DNA of 64,000 bases from Candidatus Moranbacteria bacterium GW2011_GWC2_40_12. Lineage in GTDB: Bacteria > Patescibacteria > Paceibacteria > Moranbacterales > UBA11712. Position numbers and translations under genes: made by a program. Positions 40,833-49,637 of this stretch are shown here, piece by piece (positions within the stretch are counted from its first letter, which is position 1; the number at the start of each line of letters is the position of its first letter). The notes beneath the pieces were generated by a model. It was not told the DNA's origin and ran no database searches. It worked only from the letters and a program-made list of their open reading frames with translations. The stretch lies in assembly GCA_000995965.1 (NCBI GenBank), contig LBYD01000002.1, forward strand, positions 124,001 through 188,000, in the 5' to 3' direction.

Positions 40833-41180
40833 ATGCTGCCAGCCAAATTCAGATTGAAAAATAAGAAGGATTTCAACAATGTTTTTCAGCGAGGAAAGAC
40901 GGTGTCTGACGAAGCTCTTGTGATGAAACACAAAAAAACCGAGGGCAGTATGCTTCAAATTGGTTTTTCTGTCGGTTTAAAGCTTTCTAAGAAGTCATCA
41001 GAAAGAAACCGGGTGAAGAGATGGATGCGGGAGGCAGTCAGACAACTTCTGGGCAAGATAAAAACGGGCCGTCAAATTATTTTTTTGATTAATTCTAAGT
41101 TTCCATACGAGCAGATAAACTACGAACTTGTTAGGAAAAAAACAGAAGATCTGCTTATGCGGGCTAAGCTAATTAAATGA
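40833..41180 (+). CDS. rnpA: Ribonuclease P protein component
   Basis: The 115-aa protein opens with MLPAKFRLKNKKDFNNVFQR and includes the RNR motif in SSERNRVKRWMREAVRQLL, the RNA-binding signature of the family. It assists the RNase P RNA in trimming tRNA 5' ends. It lies directly after rpmH and overlaps yidC by 4 bases. Confidence 0.95.
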   Translation: MLPAKFRLKNKKDFNNVFQRGKTVSDEALVMKHKKTEGSMLQIGFSVGLKLSKKSSERNRVKRWMREAVRQLLGKIKTGRQIIFLINSKFPYEQINYELVRKKTEDLLMRAKLIK

Positions 41181-41899
41181 GCCAAGTCTTTCATTCTTTA
41201 GTATTCCAGCCAATCTATAATGCGCTGATATTGCTATATAATATCATCCCGGGCCATGATTTGGGCGTGGCTATCATCTTGCTGACCGTTGTTGTCCGTC
41301 TGTTGCTTTACCCTATCTCGAAAAAGCAGATAGAATCTCAGAAAAAACTTCAAGACCTTCAGCCGGAAATCAAAAAACTGCAAGACAAATATAAGGGTGA
41401 CAAAGAAAAGCAGGGGCGGGCCCTAATGGATTTCTACAAGGAAAAGAAGGTCAATCCCGCTTCCGGCTGTCTCCCGCTGGTTGTCCAGATAGTTTTTTTC
41501 ATTGCTCTCTATCAGGCATTTATCGCGGGAATCAATTTCAATTCGGCCTGCAGCGATCTTTATAAATCGGTCGCCTGTCCGGACAGTATTAATGTGAACT
41601 TTTTCGGAATATTGGACCTTGCAAAGCCAAATATTGTCCTGGCAATTATCGCCGCGGCCGGACAGTTTATACAGACTAAAATGATGATGACCAAAAATCC
41701 CGTTCCGGCAAAGAAGGGCGATTTCTCGTCAATTATGACCCAGCAAATGCTTTATCTTGGCCCTCTGCTCACCCTTTTTATCGGGATGAGATTTCCGGCC
41801 GGCTTGGCTCTTTATTGGGTGGTGAATACTCTCTTCGCGATAGTTCAGCAGTATCTGACGATGAAAAAATCGGAATTGGCAACCAGCGATAATAAGTAG
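41177..41899 (+). CDS. yidC: Membrane protein insertase YidC
   Basis: The 240-aa protein is the short form without the periplasmic domain. An N-terminal helix precedes HDLGVAIILLTVVVRLLLYP, with the arginine of the hydrophilic groove. A coiled cytoplasmic hairpin follows (QIESQKKLQDLQPEIKKLQ, KGDKEKQGRALMDFYKE). Then come PASGCLPLVVQIVFFIALY and further helices, ending LALYWVVNTLFAIVQQYLT. It inserts membrane proteins, alone or with Sec. The gene context is the standard rnpA-yidC-jag. Confidence 0.95.
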   Translation: MSQVFHSLVFQPIYNALILLYNIIPGHDLGVAIILLTVVVRLLLYPISKKQIESQKKLQDLQPEIKKLQDKYKGDKEKQGRALMDFYKEKKVNPASGCLPLVVQIVFFIALYQAFIAGINFNSACSDLYKSVACPDSINVNFFGILDLAKPNIVLAIIAAAGQFIQTKMMMTKNPVPAKKGDFSSIMTQQMLYLGPLLTLFIGMRFPAGLALYWVVNTLFAIVQQYLTMKKSELATSDNK

Positions 41900-41913
41900 C
41901 TTTTGATAAAATT

Positions 41914-42402
41914 ATGGCGAAACCGGAAAACATAGAAATGCTCAAGAAGCTTGTCGAAGAAACGCTTGGGAAAATGACTTTTTCCGATTTTTCGCTGGAT
42001 GTTCGGGATGAAGCAGGATCGGATGGAGAAAATATAGTTTTCAACATAAGCTCTCGGGAGTCAGATCTTCTCATTGGCCAATACGGAGTGAATCTTCGGG
42101 CTCTCCAGCACATTATCCGGGCAATAGCCCGGAAAAAAACCGATGAGAAGCTGAAATTTTCGGTGGATGTCAATGATTATAACAGAAGCAAAATCGGAAC
42201 TCTCGAGGATTTGGCAAAAAATATGGCCCGGCAAGCCACAAATGATAAGCGCCCGGTGGTTTTGAGGCCAATGACCGCCTATGAGCGGAGAATTATCCAT
42301 TTAGCTCTTGCGGAGAATGACCAAGTGCAGACAGAAAGTATCGGAGAAGGAGAAGAAAGGAAGGTCGTTATCAAACCGGTGGGAAATATCGAGAGCGAAT
42401 AA
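41914..42402 (+). CDS. jag: Jag/KhpB RNA-binding protein (KH + R3H)
   Basis: The 162-aa protein carries a KH domain (NISSRESDLLIGQYGVNLRALQHI contains the GxxG-like loop, split here at residue 58) and an R3H domain (RPMTAYERRIIHLALAEND). The Jag-N domain is absent, which is usual outside Firmicutes. KhpB acts with KhpA on RNA and affects envelope growth. It is the last gene of the rpmH operon, 14 bases after yidC. Confidence 0.9.
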   Translation: MAKPENIEMLKKLVEETLGKMTFSDFSLDVRDEAGSDGENIVFNISSRESDLLIGQYGVNLRALQHIIRAIARKKTDEKLKFSVDVNDYNRSKIGTLEDLAKNMARQATNDKRPVVLRPMTAYERRIIHLALAENDQVQTESIGEGEERKVVIKPVGNIESE

Positions 42403-42515
42403 TGCAAAATTAAAAAATCAAAATGAAAAATGACATTGTAAAATGCTAAAATTTAGAACATTTTTACAGTTTAAATTGCAATTTTGATTTTTGACTTTTG
42501 TATTTTACATTATTT
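42403..42515. repeat. Family B inverted pair B1, between jag and the flippase gene
   Basis: The left arm reads AATGCAAAATTAAAAAATCA and continues with AAAATGA and AAATGACATT; the right arm, read on the minus strand, begins AATGTAAAATACAAAAGTCA. The arms face each other around 42449. The element fills the entire gap, and its right end runs up to the flippase start codon. Confidence 0.75.
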
Positions 42516-43964
42516 ATGTCTCTTCCTCGGCGCATTGCTTATAATGCTATTTTCACATCAGCTGCCAAAATTCTTGGCACAATTTTATCGCTGGTCAGCA
42601 TAGGATTCATCACCCGCTATTTGGGCAGGGAGGGGTTTGGAGATTATTCTACGGTTCTCGCTTTCTTCGCTTTTTTCTCAGCCATTGCCGATCTTGGACT
42701 TTATGTCATTTCAACAAGGGAAATATCCAGGCCGGAAAGCGATGAGAAGAAGATTCTCGGAAATGTTTTTGCCATCCGGATCGCCGTTTCTTTTTTCATC
42801 CTTCTCGTCTCTCCCCTTCTCATTCTTTTTTTCCCCTACTCCGGGGATGTGAAGGTAGGGGTGGTAATCGCTGCCTCGGCCTATTTTTTCGCTTCGGGAT
42901 ACTCAGTCCTTATTGGTCTTTTCCAGAAGAGGCTGGCCATGGACAAGGTGGCTATCGGGGAATTTGTTGGAAAAATGGTTCAGCTTGCCATAGTCGTGAT
43001 AGCAGTCAAAAGCAATTTTGGATTTTTGGCGATCACGAGTTCTCTTCTTTTTAATATGCTGGCGAGTTTTTTCGTCGTATATCTTTTTTCGAAAAAATAT
43101 ATCACCTTTTCCCTCCGTTTCGACTGGCAGGCTTGGAAAAAATTCTTGAAGGAATCATATCCTGTCGGGGTCTCAGCGATTATCGTGTTTGCCTATTTTA
43201 AGCTGGATACGATCATCCTCTCAATTCTCAAAACAAACGCGGATGTGGGGATTTATAATGCGGCCTATAAAGTGGTCGAAAACGTGGCTTTTTTCCCAGC
43301 AATGTTTGTGGGTCTTGTCATGCCGATAATGTCCCGCTACATTTTTCACGAACGGGAGAAATTTGAAAAAGTAGCTGACAAAACCTTCAAAGTTTTTTTA
43401 GTTCTGGTTGTGCCTCTTCTGGTCGGCATGATTTTTTTTGCCAAAAATATCATCGGACTAATCGGCGGAGCGGGCTATGAAGATTCAGTGCTGGTTCTCA
43501 AAATATTGGCCTTTGCTATGGCGTTTATATTTTTTGGAAGCTTCTTTACGAATGTGATAATCGCCGGAAATCAGCAACGAAAATTGATTGCCATTTTGCT
43601 TTTCTGCGCGGTTTTCAATATTACGCTTAACTTGTATATGATACCCCGGTTTTCCTATAAAGGCGCGGCGGTCACATCGAGTCTTACGGAGTTTTTGGTC
43701 GCTGTTCTTTCGGGAGCGGCCTGCTGGAGATTGCTAAAGTACACGCCTTCTTTTGAAAAATCTTTTGCCATTATTTTTTCGGGCATTGCGATGGGAGGAT
43801 TTTTATATATTTTTTCGAATCTCCATTTTTTAGTGCGGGCGGTGGCGGGAGCAGCTCTCTATTTTGTGCTGCTTTGGGTTTTCCGGGCGGTCAGCACCAA
43901 TGAAGTTCTAAGTCTCATTAGCCGGAAAGGGCCGGAGATGAGGGAATACGAACCGTTGGCTTAG
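42516..43964 (+). CDS. Polysaccharide flippase (Wzx/MATE-like)
   Basis: I take the ATG at 42516, since an earlier TTG in frame (42498) is inside repeat B1. The 482-aa product has 12-14 membrane helices and the start MSLPRRIAYNAIFTSAAKIL, with FITRYLGREGFGDYST as the conserved first loop of O-antigen flippases. It moves lipid-linked sugar units across the membrane. It is the first gene of the surface-polysaccharide cluster, followed by a glycosyltransferase 15 bases later. Confidence 0.85.
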   Translation: MSLPRRIAYNAIFTSAAKILGTILSLVSIGFITRYLGREGFGDYSTVLAFFAFFSAIADLGLYVISTREISRPESDEKKILGNVFAIRIAVSFFILLVSPLLILFFPYSGDVKVGVVIAASAYFFASGYSVLIGLFQKRLAMDKVAIGEFVGKMVQLAIVVIAVKSNFGFLAITSSLLFNMLASFFVVYLFSKKYITFSLRFDWQAWKKFLKESYPVGVSAIIVFAYFKLDTIILSILKTNADVGIYNAAYKVVENVAFFPAMFVGLVMPIMSRYIFHEREKFEKVADKTFKVFLVLVVPLLVGMIFFAKNIIGLIGGAGYEDSVLVLKILAFAMAFIFFGSFFTNVIIAGNQQRKLIAILLFCAVFNITLNLYMIPRFSYKGAAVTSSLTEFLVAVLSGAACWRLLKYTPSFEKSFAIIFSGIAMGGFLYIFSNLHFLVRAVAGAALYFVLLWVFRAVSTNEVLSLISRKGPEMREYEPLA

Positions 43965-43979
43965 CTAATATTCAATAAA

Positions 43980-44768
43980 ATGCTCCTTACGATTCAAATT
44001 GTAAACTACAACAGCCGCGACAATCTTCATGCCTGCCTTCGTTCGATACGAGAAAATATTCCCGAACAAATAAACCTTCAGATCATAGTCATCAACAATG
44101 ACAAAGAGAAGCTGGAAGTATATTCAGAAGAATCCAGAGTCGAATTAATCGAGAAAAATGAGAATATAGGATTCGGGAAAGCTCATAATATCGGATCTCA
44201 GGCGGCAAAAGGAAAGTATGTCTTGTTTCTCAACCCGGACACGAAACTTTTTCCATCAGCGGTAGAAAAACTTCTAAGCGTTTTTTCAAAAGATGAAAAA
44301 ATCGGCATAGTTGGCCCGGTTCATATGGGAGAAAATGATATTTCGGAAGAAGAATATTTTGGTTGGCAAAGGACGCCGCTTTCGGTAATCAGAGCAAAAA
44401 TATGGAGGAAAAGACAGCCAATTCCAAACGATGTTTTTGAAACGGATTGGGTAAGCGGCGGGGCACTGATGGCAAAAAAAGATTTATTTTTGGATCTTGG
44501 CGGATTTGACGGGAATTATTTCATGTATTTTGAGGATGTGGACCTCTGTCTTCAGGCCAAGAAGAAAGGATGGAAAATAGTCGTCCACCCGGAAGCTAAA
44601 ATATTTCACAAAAGCGGACAAAGTTTTTCCTGCAATCGAAAGAAAAAAAAATACTACTACGATTCGCAGGCTTACTATATAAAAAAGAATTTCGGGCCTT
44701 TTTGGTCCTGGTTTGTGAAAATATTACGTTTTCCCCTGTATGTTCGGAATGTATATTGCAAGAGGTAA
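43980..44768 (+). CDS. Family 2 glycosyltransferase (rhamnosyltransferase-like)
   Basis: The 262-aa protein has the GT-A fold. Its start LTIQIVNYNSRDNLHACL and ENIGFGKAHNIGSQAAKGKY (binding loop) lead to the metal-binding FLNPDTKLFPSAVEKLLSVF. WVSGGALMAKKDLFLDLGGF and NYFMYFEDVDLCLQAKKKGW carry the catalytic acidic residues. The pattern is that of the rhamnosyltransferase/dTDP-sugar subgroup, but the donor cannot be named with confidence. Its stop shares a base with the next ATG. Confidence 0.9.
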   Translation: MLLTIQIVNYNSRDNLHACLRSIRENIPEQINLQIIVINNDKEKLEVYSEESRVELIEKNENIGFGKAHNIGSQAAKGKYVLFLNPDTKLFPSAVEKLLSVFSKDEKIGIVGPVHMGENDISEEEYFGWQRTPLSVIRAKIWRKRQPIPNDVFETDWVSGGALMAKKDLFLDLGGFDGNYFMYFEDVDLCLQAKKKGWKIVVHPEAKIFHKSGQSFSCNRKKKKYYYDSQAYYIKKNFGPFWSWFVKILRFPLYVRNVYCKR

Positions 44769-46078
44769 TGAAAAAATATATTTTTTTAGGCATCGTTGCT
44801 CTTCTCCCCCTCCAGTTCGCGCTTAACGCGGGCAGCAGTGTTGACTTGGTTACGACTCGTTTGCTGGTCCCGGCAATTTTATTGCTATGGCTTTTGGACG
44901 GATTTTCCAGAAAAAATATTTGGGTGGCAAACAAGGCGGAAACTTGGCTGATTATATTGTTTTTATTTTTGCCCGCGTTTTCTCTGTGGATCGGATTGGA
45001 TCCGGGGAAGGGCGTGAGGAAAATCCTGTATCTTTTCTCAATTTTTCCGATATACTTTGTGGCGGCGGATTTTGCCCGGGATGAAAAATTTCGTGCCGGG
45101 ATAGTCAAAGCAATTTGGGCGAGCGGAGCGTTGGCGGCCGCGGTTGGAATCGGGCAATTTCTGCTCCCCTTTTTGGTCGGCCTCGATCCGACGCTTGCCG
45201 CTTGGCGAAAAATAACCCCGTTTTTTTTGGGGAGTTCTTTTGGCAAGTTAGTCACGGACAATCCAAGCTGGCTGGTGAATATTTCCGGTGAAACCTGGAT
45301 GCGGGCTTTTGGCTTTTTCCCCGATCCGCATACGTTTTCTTTCTTTGTGAGCTTGTGTTTTTTCGCCGGTCTGGGATACTTTGCTTGGGAAAGGAATAGG
45401 AAATGGAAAATAGTGGCGGGCGTTTCTGTCGCTCTCATGTTTTTTGCGATAGTGCTTTCATTTTCAAGGGGGGCGTATCTTGGCGTGATAATCGGAGGGC
45501 TGTTTTTCCTTGCCGTGTTGCTGCACGGATCAAGGAGTGCGGGAAGGGTCGTGGTGATAGGAGCTGTTTCTTTTTTTCTGGCGGCCATTTTTTTTCAGGG
45601 GACATTTCAAAACCGGCTCGTGTCCGCGTTTGATCTCAAGGAAGGATCAAACGCTGAGCGAATGAAAAATTGGCAGCAGGCAATAAGTGTGGTCAGGGAA
45701 TATCCTCTTTTTGGGATCGGATTGGGGAATTATTCATCATATGTAGATCCGGCTTCGGGGGAACGTTCTTCAATTTACGCCCACAATACTTTGCTGGATA
45801 TTTCTTCGGAAACGGGAATCATAAACGGGTTTGTATTCTTAGCTTTGATATTGGCTAGTTTTTGGCGGAACGCCGACTCAAAAAATATGCTGAATCTCGG
45901 GTTAGCTTCAGGGTTGGTATATTTTCTCGTTCATGGCATTTTTGACACGGCGATTTGGTCGCCGCAAGTGATGGTGATCTTGCTGGTTATATTGGCGGTG
46001 GGATTACACAAAAATAATGAAAAGTTCAAATATCCCGCCGACGCTAAATCTTTGGCGGGCAAGCAAAATTCAAAATGA
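44768..46078 (+). CDS. O-antigen ligase/polymerase family protein (Wzy_C), first copy
   Basis: I take the ATG at 44768, which shares a base with the previous stop and has AAGAGGT just upstream, over an in-frame earlier one inside the glycosyltransferase. The protein is 436 aa with about ten membrane helices. The O-antigen-ligase region includes the large external loop, REYPLFGIGLGNYSSYVDP and AHNTLLDISSETGIINGFVF. It probably joins or polymerises glycan chains outside the membrane. The last residues (PADAKSLAGKQNSK) are encoded by a CCCGCC/GGCGGG hairpin and by repeat B5, so the natural end is probably a little earlier. Confidence 0.85.
   Translation: MKKYIFLGIVALLPLQFALNAGSSVDLVTTRLLVPAILLLWLLDGFSRKNIWVANKAETWLIILFLFLPAFSLWIGLDPGKGVRKILYLFSIFPIYFVAADFARDEKFRAGIVKAIWASGALAAAVGIGQFLLPFLVGLDPTLAAWRKITPFFLGSSFGKLVTDNPSWLVNISGETWMRAFGFFPDPHTFSFFVSLCFFAGLGYFAWERNRKWKIVAGVSVALMFFAIVLSFSRGAYLGVIIGGLFFLAVLLHGSRSAGRVVVIGAVSFFLAAIFFQGTFQNRLVSAFDLKEGSNAERMKNWQQAISVVREYPLFGIGLGNYSSYVDPASGERSSIYAHNTLLDISSETGIINGFVFLALILASFWRNADSKNMLNLGLASGLVYFLVHGIFDTAIWSPQVMVILLVILAVGLHKNNEKFKYPADAKSLAGKQNSK
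46034..46059 (+). repeat. REP-like hairpin at the end of the first O-antigen ligase gene
   Basis: CCCGCC (46034-46039) and GGCGGG (46054-46059) form a GC-rich stem around a 14-base loop, translated as PADAKSLAG in the ligase tail. Its GC content contrasts with the surrounding sequence. It is directly followed by repeat B5. Confidence 0.6.
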
Positions 46079-46099
46079 CAATTCAAAATTTCAAATTGA
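46062..46099 (+). repeat. Family B repeat arm B5, single
   Basis: GCAAAATTCAAAATGACAAT followed by TCAAAATTTCAAATTG is a lone family-B arm. It supplies the stop of the first ligase gene and the ATG and first residues (MTIQNFKL) of the second. Confidence 0.65.
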
Positions 46100-47349
46100 T
46101 AAAAGCAAATATTCAGGAGGTTTTAATTTTGGCTGTTTTGTTTCTTCTGCCTTTTTATTTCATAAAGCTTAAATATGGCTGGGTTTCTTTGAATTTGATT
46201 GAAATTTTGATAATAGCGCTTTTTTTTGTTTGGTTTTTTAATAAAGATAAAAAATTCTCAATTCTCAATTCTCAATTCTCAATTCCTGCTGGATTAATCC
46301 TACTTGGTGTCGCATCCTCAATTCTGGTAAACAAAAACTACTATATTGGGCTTGGCATCCTCAAGGGCTGGTTTATCCTTCCGATAATTTTTGCGGTGAT
46401 TTTATATAATAATCTCAAAAAAGATGAAAAGCTGCTGGAAAAAATATTCATTGCTCTTTTCGCTTCCGGCGTATTTGTTGCGGCAGAGGGAATATATTTT
46501 TGGTTTTCAGGACTTCTGACATACGACGGGCGCCTGCGAATATTTTTTGATTCGCCTAATCAGCTGGCGATGTTTCTTGCGCCGGCGTTTCTGATCGGAA
46601 TATTACAGCTTGGCAAAAGCTTGGCTTTGATGAATTGTTCCGGCTTAGACGGGACAAGAGAAAAGCCGATCTTTGGAAAAAAGGCCGAGCTTTGGAAAAA
46701 AGTTCTTGCAATCGCTGGGATGTTATTTATTTCATTCAGCTTATATCTCACAAAATCATATGGAGCATGGCTCGCGACTGGCTTGACGCTTGTTGCCGTA
46801 TTTTGGCTTAAATATAGGGAAAAATGGTCAAAAAAATATCTTTCTATAATTATTATATTATGCATAATTCTTATATCTCTGGCTGGCTTTGGGAAATTTG
46901 AAAACATAAAAAAACTTGGCGATCGCTCCTCGCTGGCGTCGCGAGAGATGATCTGGAAATCAGCCGGGCTGATGATCGAGAGGAATCCTGTTTTTGGAAT
47001 CGGGCCGGGAAATTTTCAAAAGACCTATCTCGAATACCAAAAATATTTTCCACCTTATCTCGAGTGGGCGGTGCCCCAGCCGCACAATTTATATCTCGCT
47101 TTTTGGCTTGAGTCAGGGCTGTCAGGCCTCATCGGATTTATTTGGCTATTGGTTTTATTTTTCCGCGACAACAAAAAAGCCCGTGAATATAATCTTGAAA
47201 CGGGCTTGCTGTGCCTCGCGATAATTCTCTATTTTCTTATTCACGGACTTGTTGACACGACATATTGGAGAAACGATATGGCGGTGATTTTTTGGGCGGT
47301 GATTGTGGCGAATTTATATATTTCGAAACAATCCGATAAAGTTGATTAG
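46075..47349 (+). CDS. O-antigen ligase/polymerase family protein, second copy, with 7-base repeat tract
   Basis: The 424-aa membrane protein has about ten helices and the Wzy-like features GIGPGNFQKTYLEYQKYFPP and QPHNLYLAFWLESGLSGLIG. Its first residues come from repeat B5. Near residue 60-70 the peptide KFSILNSQFSIPAG is encoded by four tandem ATTCTCA units (46254-46281). The gain or loss of one unit shifts the frame. It is not a close copy of the previous gene, so the two may act on different chains. Its stop is followed by a hairpin. Confidence 0.85.
   Translation: MTIQNFKLIKANIQEVLILAVLFLLPFYFIKLKYGWVSLNLIEILIIALFFVWFFNKDKKFSILNSQFSIPAGLILLGVASSILVNKNYYIGLGILKGWFILPIIFAVILYNNLKKDEKLLEKIFIALFASGVFVAAEGIYFWFSGLLTYDGRLRIFFDSPNQLAMFLAPAFLIGILQLGKSLALMNCSGLDGTREKPIFGKKAELWKKVLAIAGMLFISFSLYLTKSYGAWLATGLTLVAVFWLKYREKWSKKYLSIIIILCIILISLAGFGKFENIKKLGDRSSLASREMIWKSAGLMIERNPVFGIGPGNFQKTYLEYQKYFPPYLEWAVPQPHNLYLAFWLESGLSGLIGFIWLLVLFFRDNKKAREYNLETGLLCLAIILYFLIHGLVDTTYWRNDMAVIFWAVIVANLYISKQSDKVD
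46254..46281 (+). repeat. Four tandem 7-base units (ATTCTCA) in the second ligase gene
   Basis: Four identical units in a row plus a partial ATTC. Seven is not a multiple of three, so slippage by one unit moves the downstream part out of frame. Confidence 0.85.
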
Positions 47350-47373
47350 CCAATTATTTTCTATAAATTAAAT

Positions 47374-47399
47374 ATCCGATTTCGCCGGATGTTTCCAGC
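47374..47399 (+). terminator. Possible terminator after the polysaccharide cluster
   Basis: AAATATCCG and CGGATGTTT form a stem around a short loop (one G-T pair), 25 bases after the stop. Only a short T-run follows, so the assignment is weak. The rest of the 121-base gap shows only A/T-rich sequence. Confidence 0.35.
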
Positions 47400-47470
47400 G
47401 CGGCTGATGGGGCAACATACTAAAGCATAAGCACACTATACTTTTGTGATACTATTCGTTAAGTATATTT

Positions 47471-48715
47471 TTATTTTTCCAACATCCACTTCCAAATCGG
47501 CATAACCGTTATAGTTTTGCCATTTTCTTTCATAGCAGACTCTTCTTCGTGTGTCAGGATGAGTCCCTTCTCCAGCTTGTAGGTTTCCATCGCTTCTCTC
47601 AATCCTGCCAGCTCTCTTTTCTTTGTTTCCGCGGGAGCGATTGTTTGAGCCACTTGTATCGCTTCTTCAATCTTTCCATATTCGCGCACGACAAAGTCGC
47701 ACTCCCTTTTGCCGCGGTGATAATAAACTTCCTTTTTTCTCCTCTTTAGTTCCAAAAAAACCGCGTTTTCCAAAATCTTCCCGGCGTTGCCGGAGAATTT
47801 GAAAGATACGGCATTAACAACGCCCGTGTCAATCGCGTAGACTTTTCTGTCGTTGACTATTTGCTTTTTCACGGAATAATCGAACTTGGGAATCGCGAAA
47901 AAAAGATAAGCCTCTTCCATAAAATCAATATAATTTTTCACCGTGGTAACGCTTTTAACTCCCAGAACATCGCGAACTTTGTGAAAACTGATCGGGGAGG
48001 AAATATTGGAAAGAAGAAAAAGCGCCGTCTCTCTGAAAGATTTTGTCTCTCTGATCCCGAATCTGACAAGCAGGTCTTTTATGAGAATATCCTGATACAG
48101 CTGTTTGAGCTCCTCGATGTTTTCGCTGATAACAATTTCGGGAAAACCGCCGAGCCGAAGATATTCGTTGAATTGCTTCAGTATTGTTATTTTTTCCTTC
48201 GTATCCAATGTGTTTTTCGCCGCTAAATTGTGGTATGTCAGAAATTCCGCGAAGCTAAAAGGAAAAAGTTCGAGTTTCAAGTGCCTTCCCGACAATGTGG
48301 TCGCGAGCTCGGAACTTAATATCTTAGCATTGCTGCCGGTGATAAAAAGCTTCTTTCCGTCTTCAAAAAGTCTCCGGGCAAACTTTTCCCAGCCAAAAAT
48401 ATTCTGGATCTCGTCGAAAAGAAAGGCCCTTTGTTCTCCGTGGAGTTCGAGAAAAACTTCGTAGAGCTTGTTGAAATCGCGAAAAGTGAAATCCAAGAAC
48501 CGTTCGTCTTCAAAATTAAGATAATGATAGGATTCGAAAGTTTGCGCGATCTCCTTGAGAAGCGTTGATTTCCCGCTGCGTCTTATGCCGCTGATGACGG
48601 AAATTTTCCTGGTTTTCAAAAAATTAGAGGGGATATCCCGCTTAATTATGCTCATCTTTTTCTCAAAAATTTTCCTCTGCTCGATCACAGCCAGCTTTAT
48701 GATGTTTTTGTCCAT
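47471..48715 (-). CDS. DUF4143-family ATPase (AAA_14 + DUF4143)
   Basis: I start at the second ATG (MDKNIIKL), but the first, 6 bases upstream, is possible. The protein of about 414 aa has the AAA_14 P-loop ISGIRRSGKSTLLKEIA, Walker B AFLFDEIQNI, the sensor KLFITGSNAK and the DUF4143 domain with YYHRGKRECDFVVREYGKIE, a PD-(D/E)XK-like core. The family is widespread in bacteria with no firm function. It appears to be a lone transcript between surface-polysaccharide and secretion clusters. Confidence 0.85.
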   Translation of the reverse strand: MDKNIIKLAVIEQRKIFEKKMSIIKRDIPSNFLKTRKISVISGIRRSGKSTLLKEIAQTFESYHYLNFEDERFLDFTFRDFNKLYEVFLELHGEQRAFLFDEIQNIFGWEKFARRLFEDGKKLFITGSNAKILSSELATTLSGRHLKLELFPFSFAEFLTYHNLAAKNTLDTKEKITILKQFNEYLRLGGFPEIVISENIEELKQLYQDILIKDLLVRFGIRETKSFRETALFLLSNISSPISFHKVRDVLGVKSVTTVKNYIDFMEEAYLFFAIPKFDYSVKKQIVNDRKVYAIDTGVVNAVSFKFSGNAGKILENAVFLELKRRKKEVYYHRGKRECDFVVREYGKIEEAIQVAQTIAPAETKKRELAGLREAMETYKLEKGLILTHEEESAMKENGKTITVMPIWKWMLEK

Positions 48716-48754
48716 TAGCAATGTATGCTATTTAGGATTATTGAACATTTCAAA

Positions 48755-48781
48755 TGTATAATATCTGAATTTATTTGTCAA
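48755..48781 (-). promoter_or_regulatory. Possible promoter of the DUF4143 ATPase gene
   Basis: On the minus strand TTGACA (48781-48776) is followed by TATACA (48760-48755) at 15 bases, shorter than ideal, about 35-40 bases upstream of the ATG. Confidence 0.4.
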
Positions 48782-48825
48782 ATATTGTTGTTCGGAGTTG
48801 TCTCTTTGGCAAGCCAACTATCACA

Positions 48826-48857
48826 TAATAGTTGTGTAGCGAATAACACAGCTATTA
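48826..48857. terminator. Stem-loop at the end of the secretion cluster
   Basis: TAATAGTTGTGT and ACACAGCTATTA pair over 12 positions with one G-T pair and an 8-base loop. It overlaps the stop of the 247-aa gene (48855-48857). It lacks a T-run, so the terminator role is uncertain. Confidence 0.4.
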
Positions 48858-49598
48858 GTATGTTTGCTTCTTGACTTCCCTATACCTTCTCCAAAGCCAG
48901 AATCCTAAACTGGCGAGGACAAGAATTATTCCGGCAGCGATGAGAATCCATTTGCCTGGCGCCGTGGAGTTATTTTCCGTGTCAGTTTGCACGATGCCGG
49001 CTTTTTCCATCAAAACCGGATCAAGTTTCGTCTCCCCTTTCACGCAATCCCGGGGGCAATTTTCGCTGTCCTCAATCGGTGTGTCGCACTTTCCATTCTC
49101 ATTGCAGGTGGCTTTGGAAGCGAGATCAATCGTCAAAACCTTTTTCCCGAATGGGTCGTAGATGTCGGCGTATTTCCCGTTGGGGAAATATGGCATATCA
49201 ATAGTGAGCTCTCCTTCAGTAAGATCGCTACACCCGCCGCTTATCTTTTCAGAGGCCATATCAAAGTGATCTTCACAGAGCGTAGAAGATAAATTATTGG
49301 CTACCGGAAAAAATCCCAGAGAATTCCCCACGAAAGATACGATTACTCCATTGGTTATTTTTCCTTTGTAAGAACTGTAATCTTTGCTATATGAACAGCT
49401 CCCCAATATAATCTCAAATTTCTTCACCTCAAGCTGCTTTTCATTTTTAAATATACTAACTTTAACTTCTCGTTCTGTTTGATAAGAAGGTGGAGCAATG
49501 TTTTCCGAGACCGCAGATACTCGAATGCTATAAATCAGAAAAAACAGTATGCCCATAGTAATGTCTAAAAAAGCTAAGTCTCTTTGTTTCAAAGTCAT
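48855..49598 (-). CDS. Membrane-anchored extracytoplasmic protein with Cys-rich motif
   Basis: The 247-aa protein has an N-terminal hydrophobic segment (ITMGILFFLIYSIRVSAVS), a beta-rich domain with cysteines, the motif CNENGKCDTPIEDSENCPRD(C) (about 170-190), also found as a repeat in other exported CPR proteins, and a C-terminal helix (WILIAAGIILVLASLGFWLW) followed by RRYREVKK. This points to export with the bulk outside and a C-terminal anchor. It closes the minus-strand secretion cluster. The function is unknown. Confidence 0.7.
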   Translation of the reverse strand: MTLKQRDLAFLDITMGILFFLIYSIRVSAVSENIAPPSYQTEREVKVSIFKNEKQLEVKKFEIILGSCSYSKDYSSYKGKITNGVIVSFVGNSLGFFPVANNLSSTLCEDHFDMASEKISGGCSDLTEGELTIDMPYFPNGKYADIYDPFGKKVLTIDLASKATCNENGKCDTPIEDSENCPRDCVKGETKLDPVLMEKAGIVQTDTENNSTAPGKWILIAAGIILVLASLGFWLWRRYREVKKQTY

Positions 49599-49637
49599 AA
49601 GCGTTACAAAAAATAGCTGTTTCCTCTTGTGTTTAAT

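Noticed and set aside
44596..45588. 330-aa minus-strand ORF opposite the glycosyltransferase and O-antigen ligase
   Set aside because: The plus-strand genes have family motifs and overlapping starts; the minus ORF lacks domain features and crosses a gene border.
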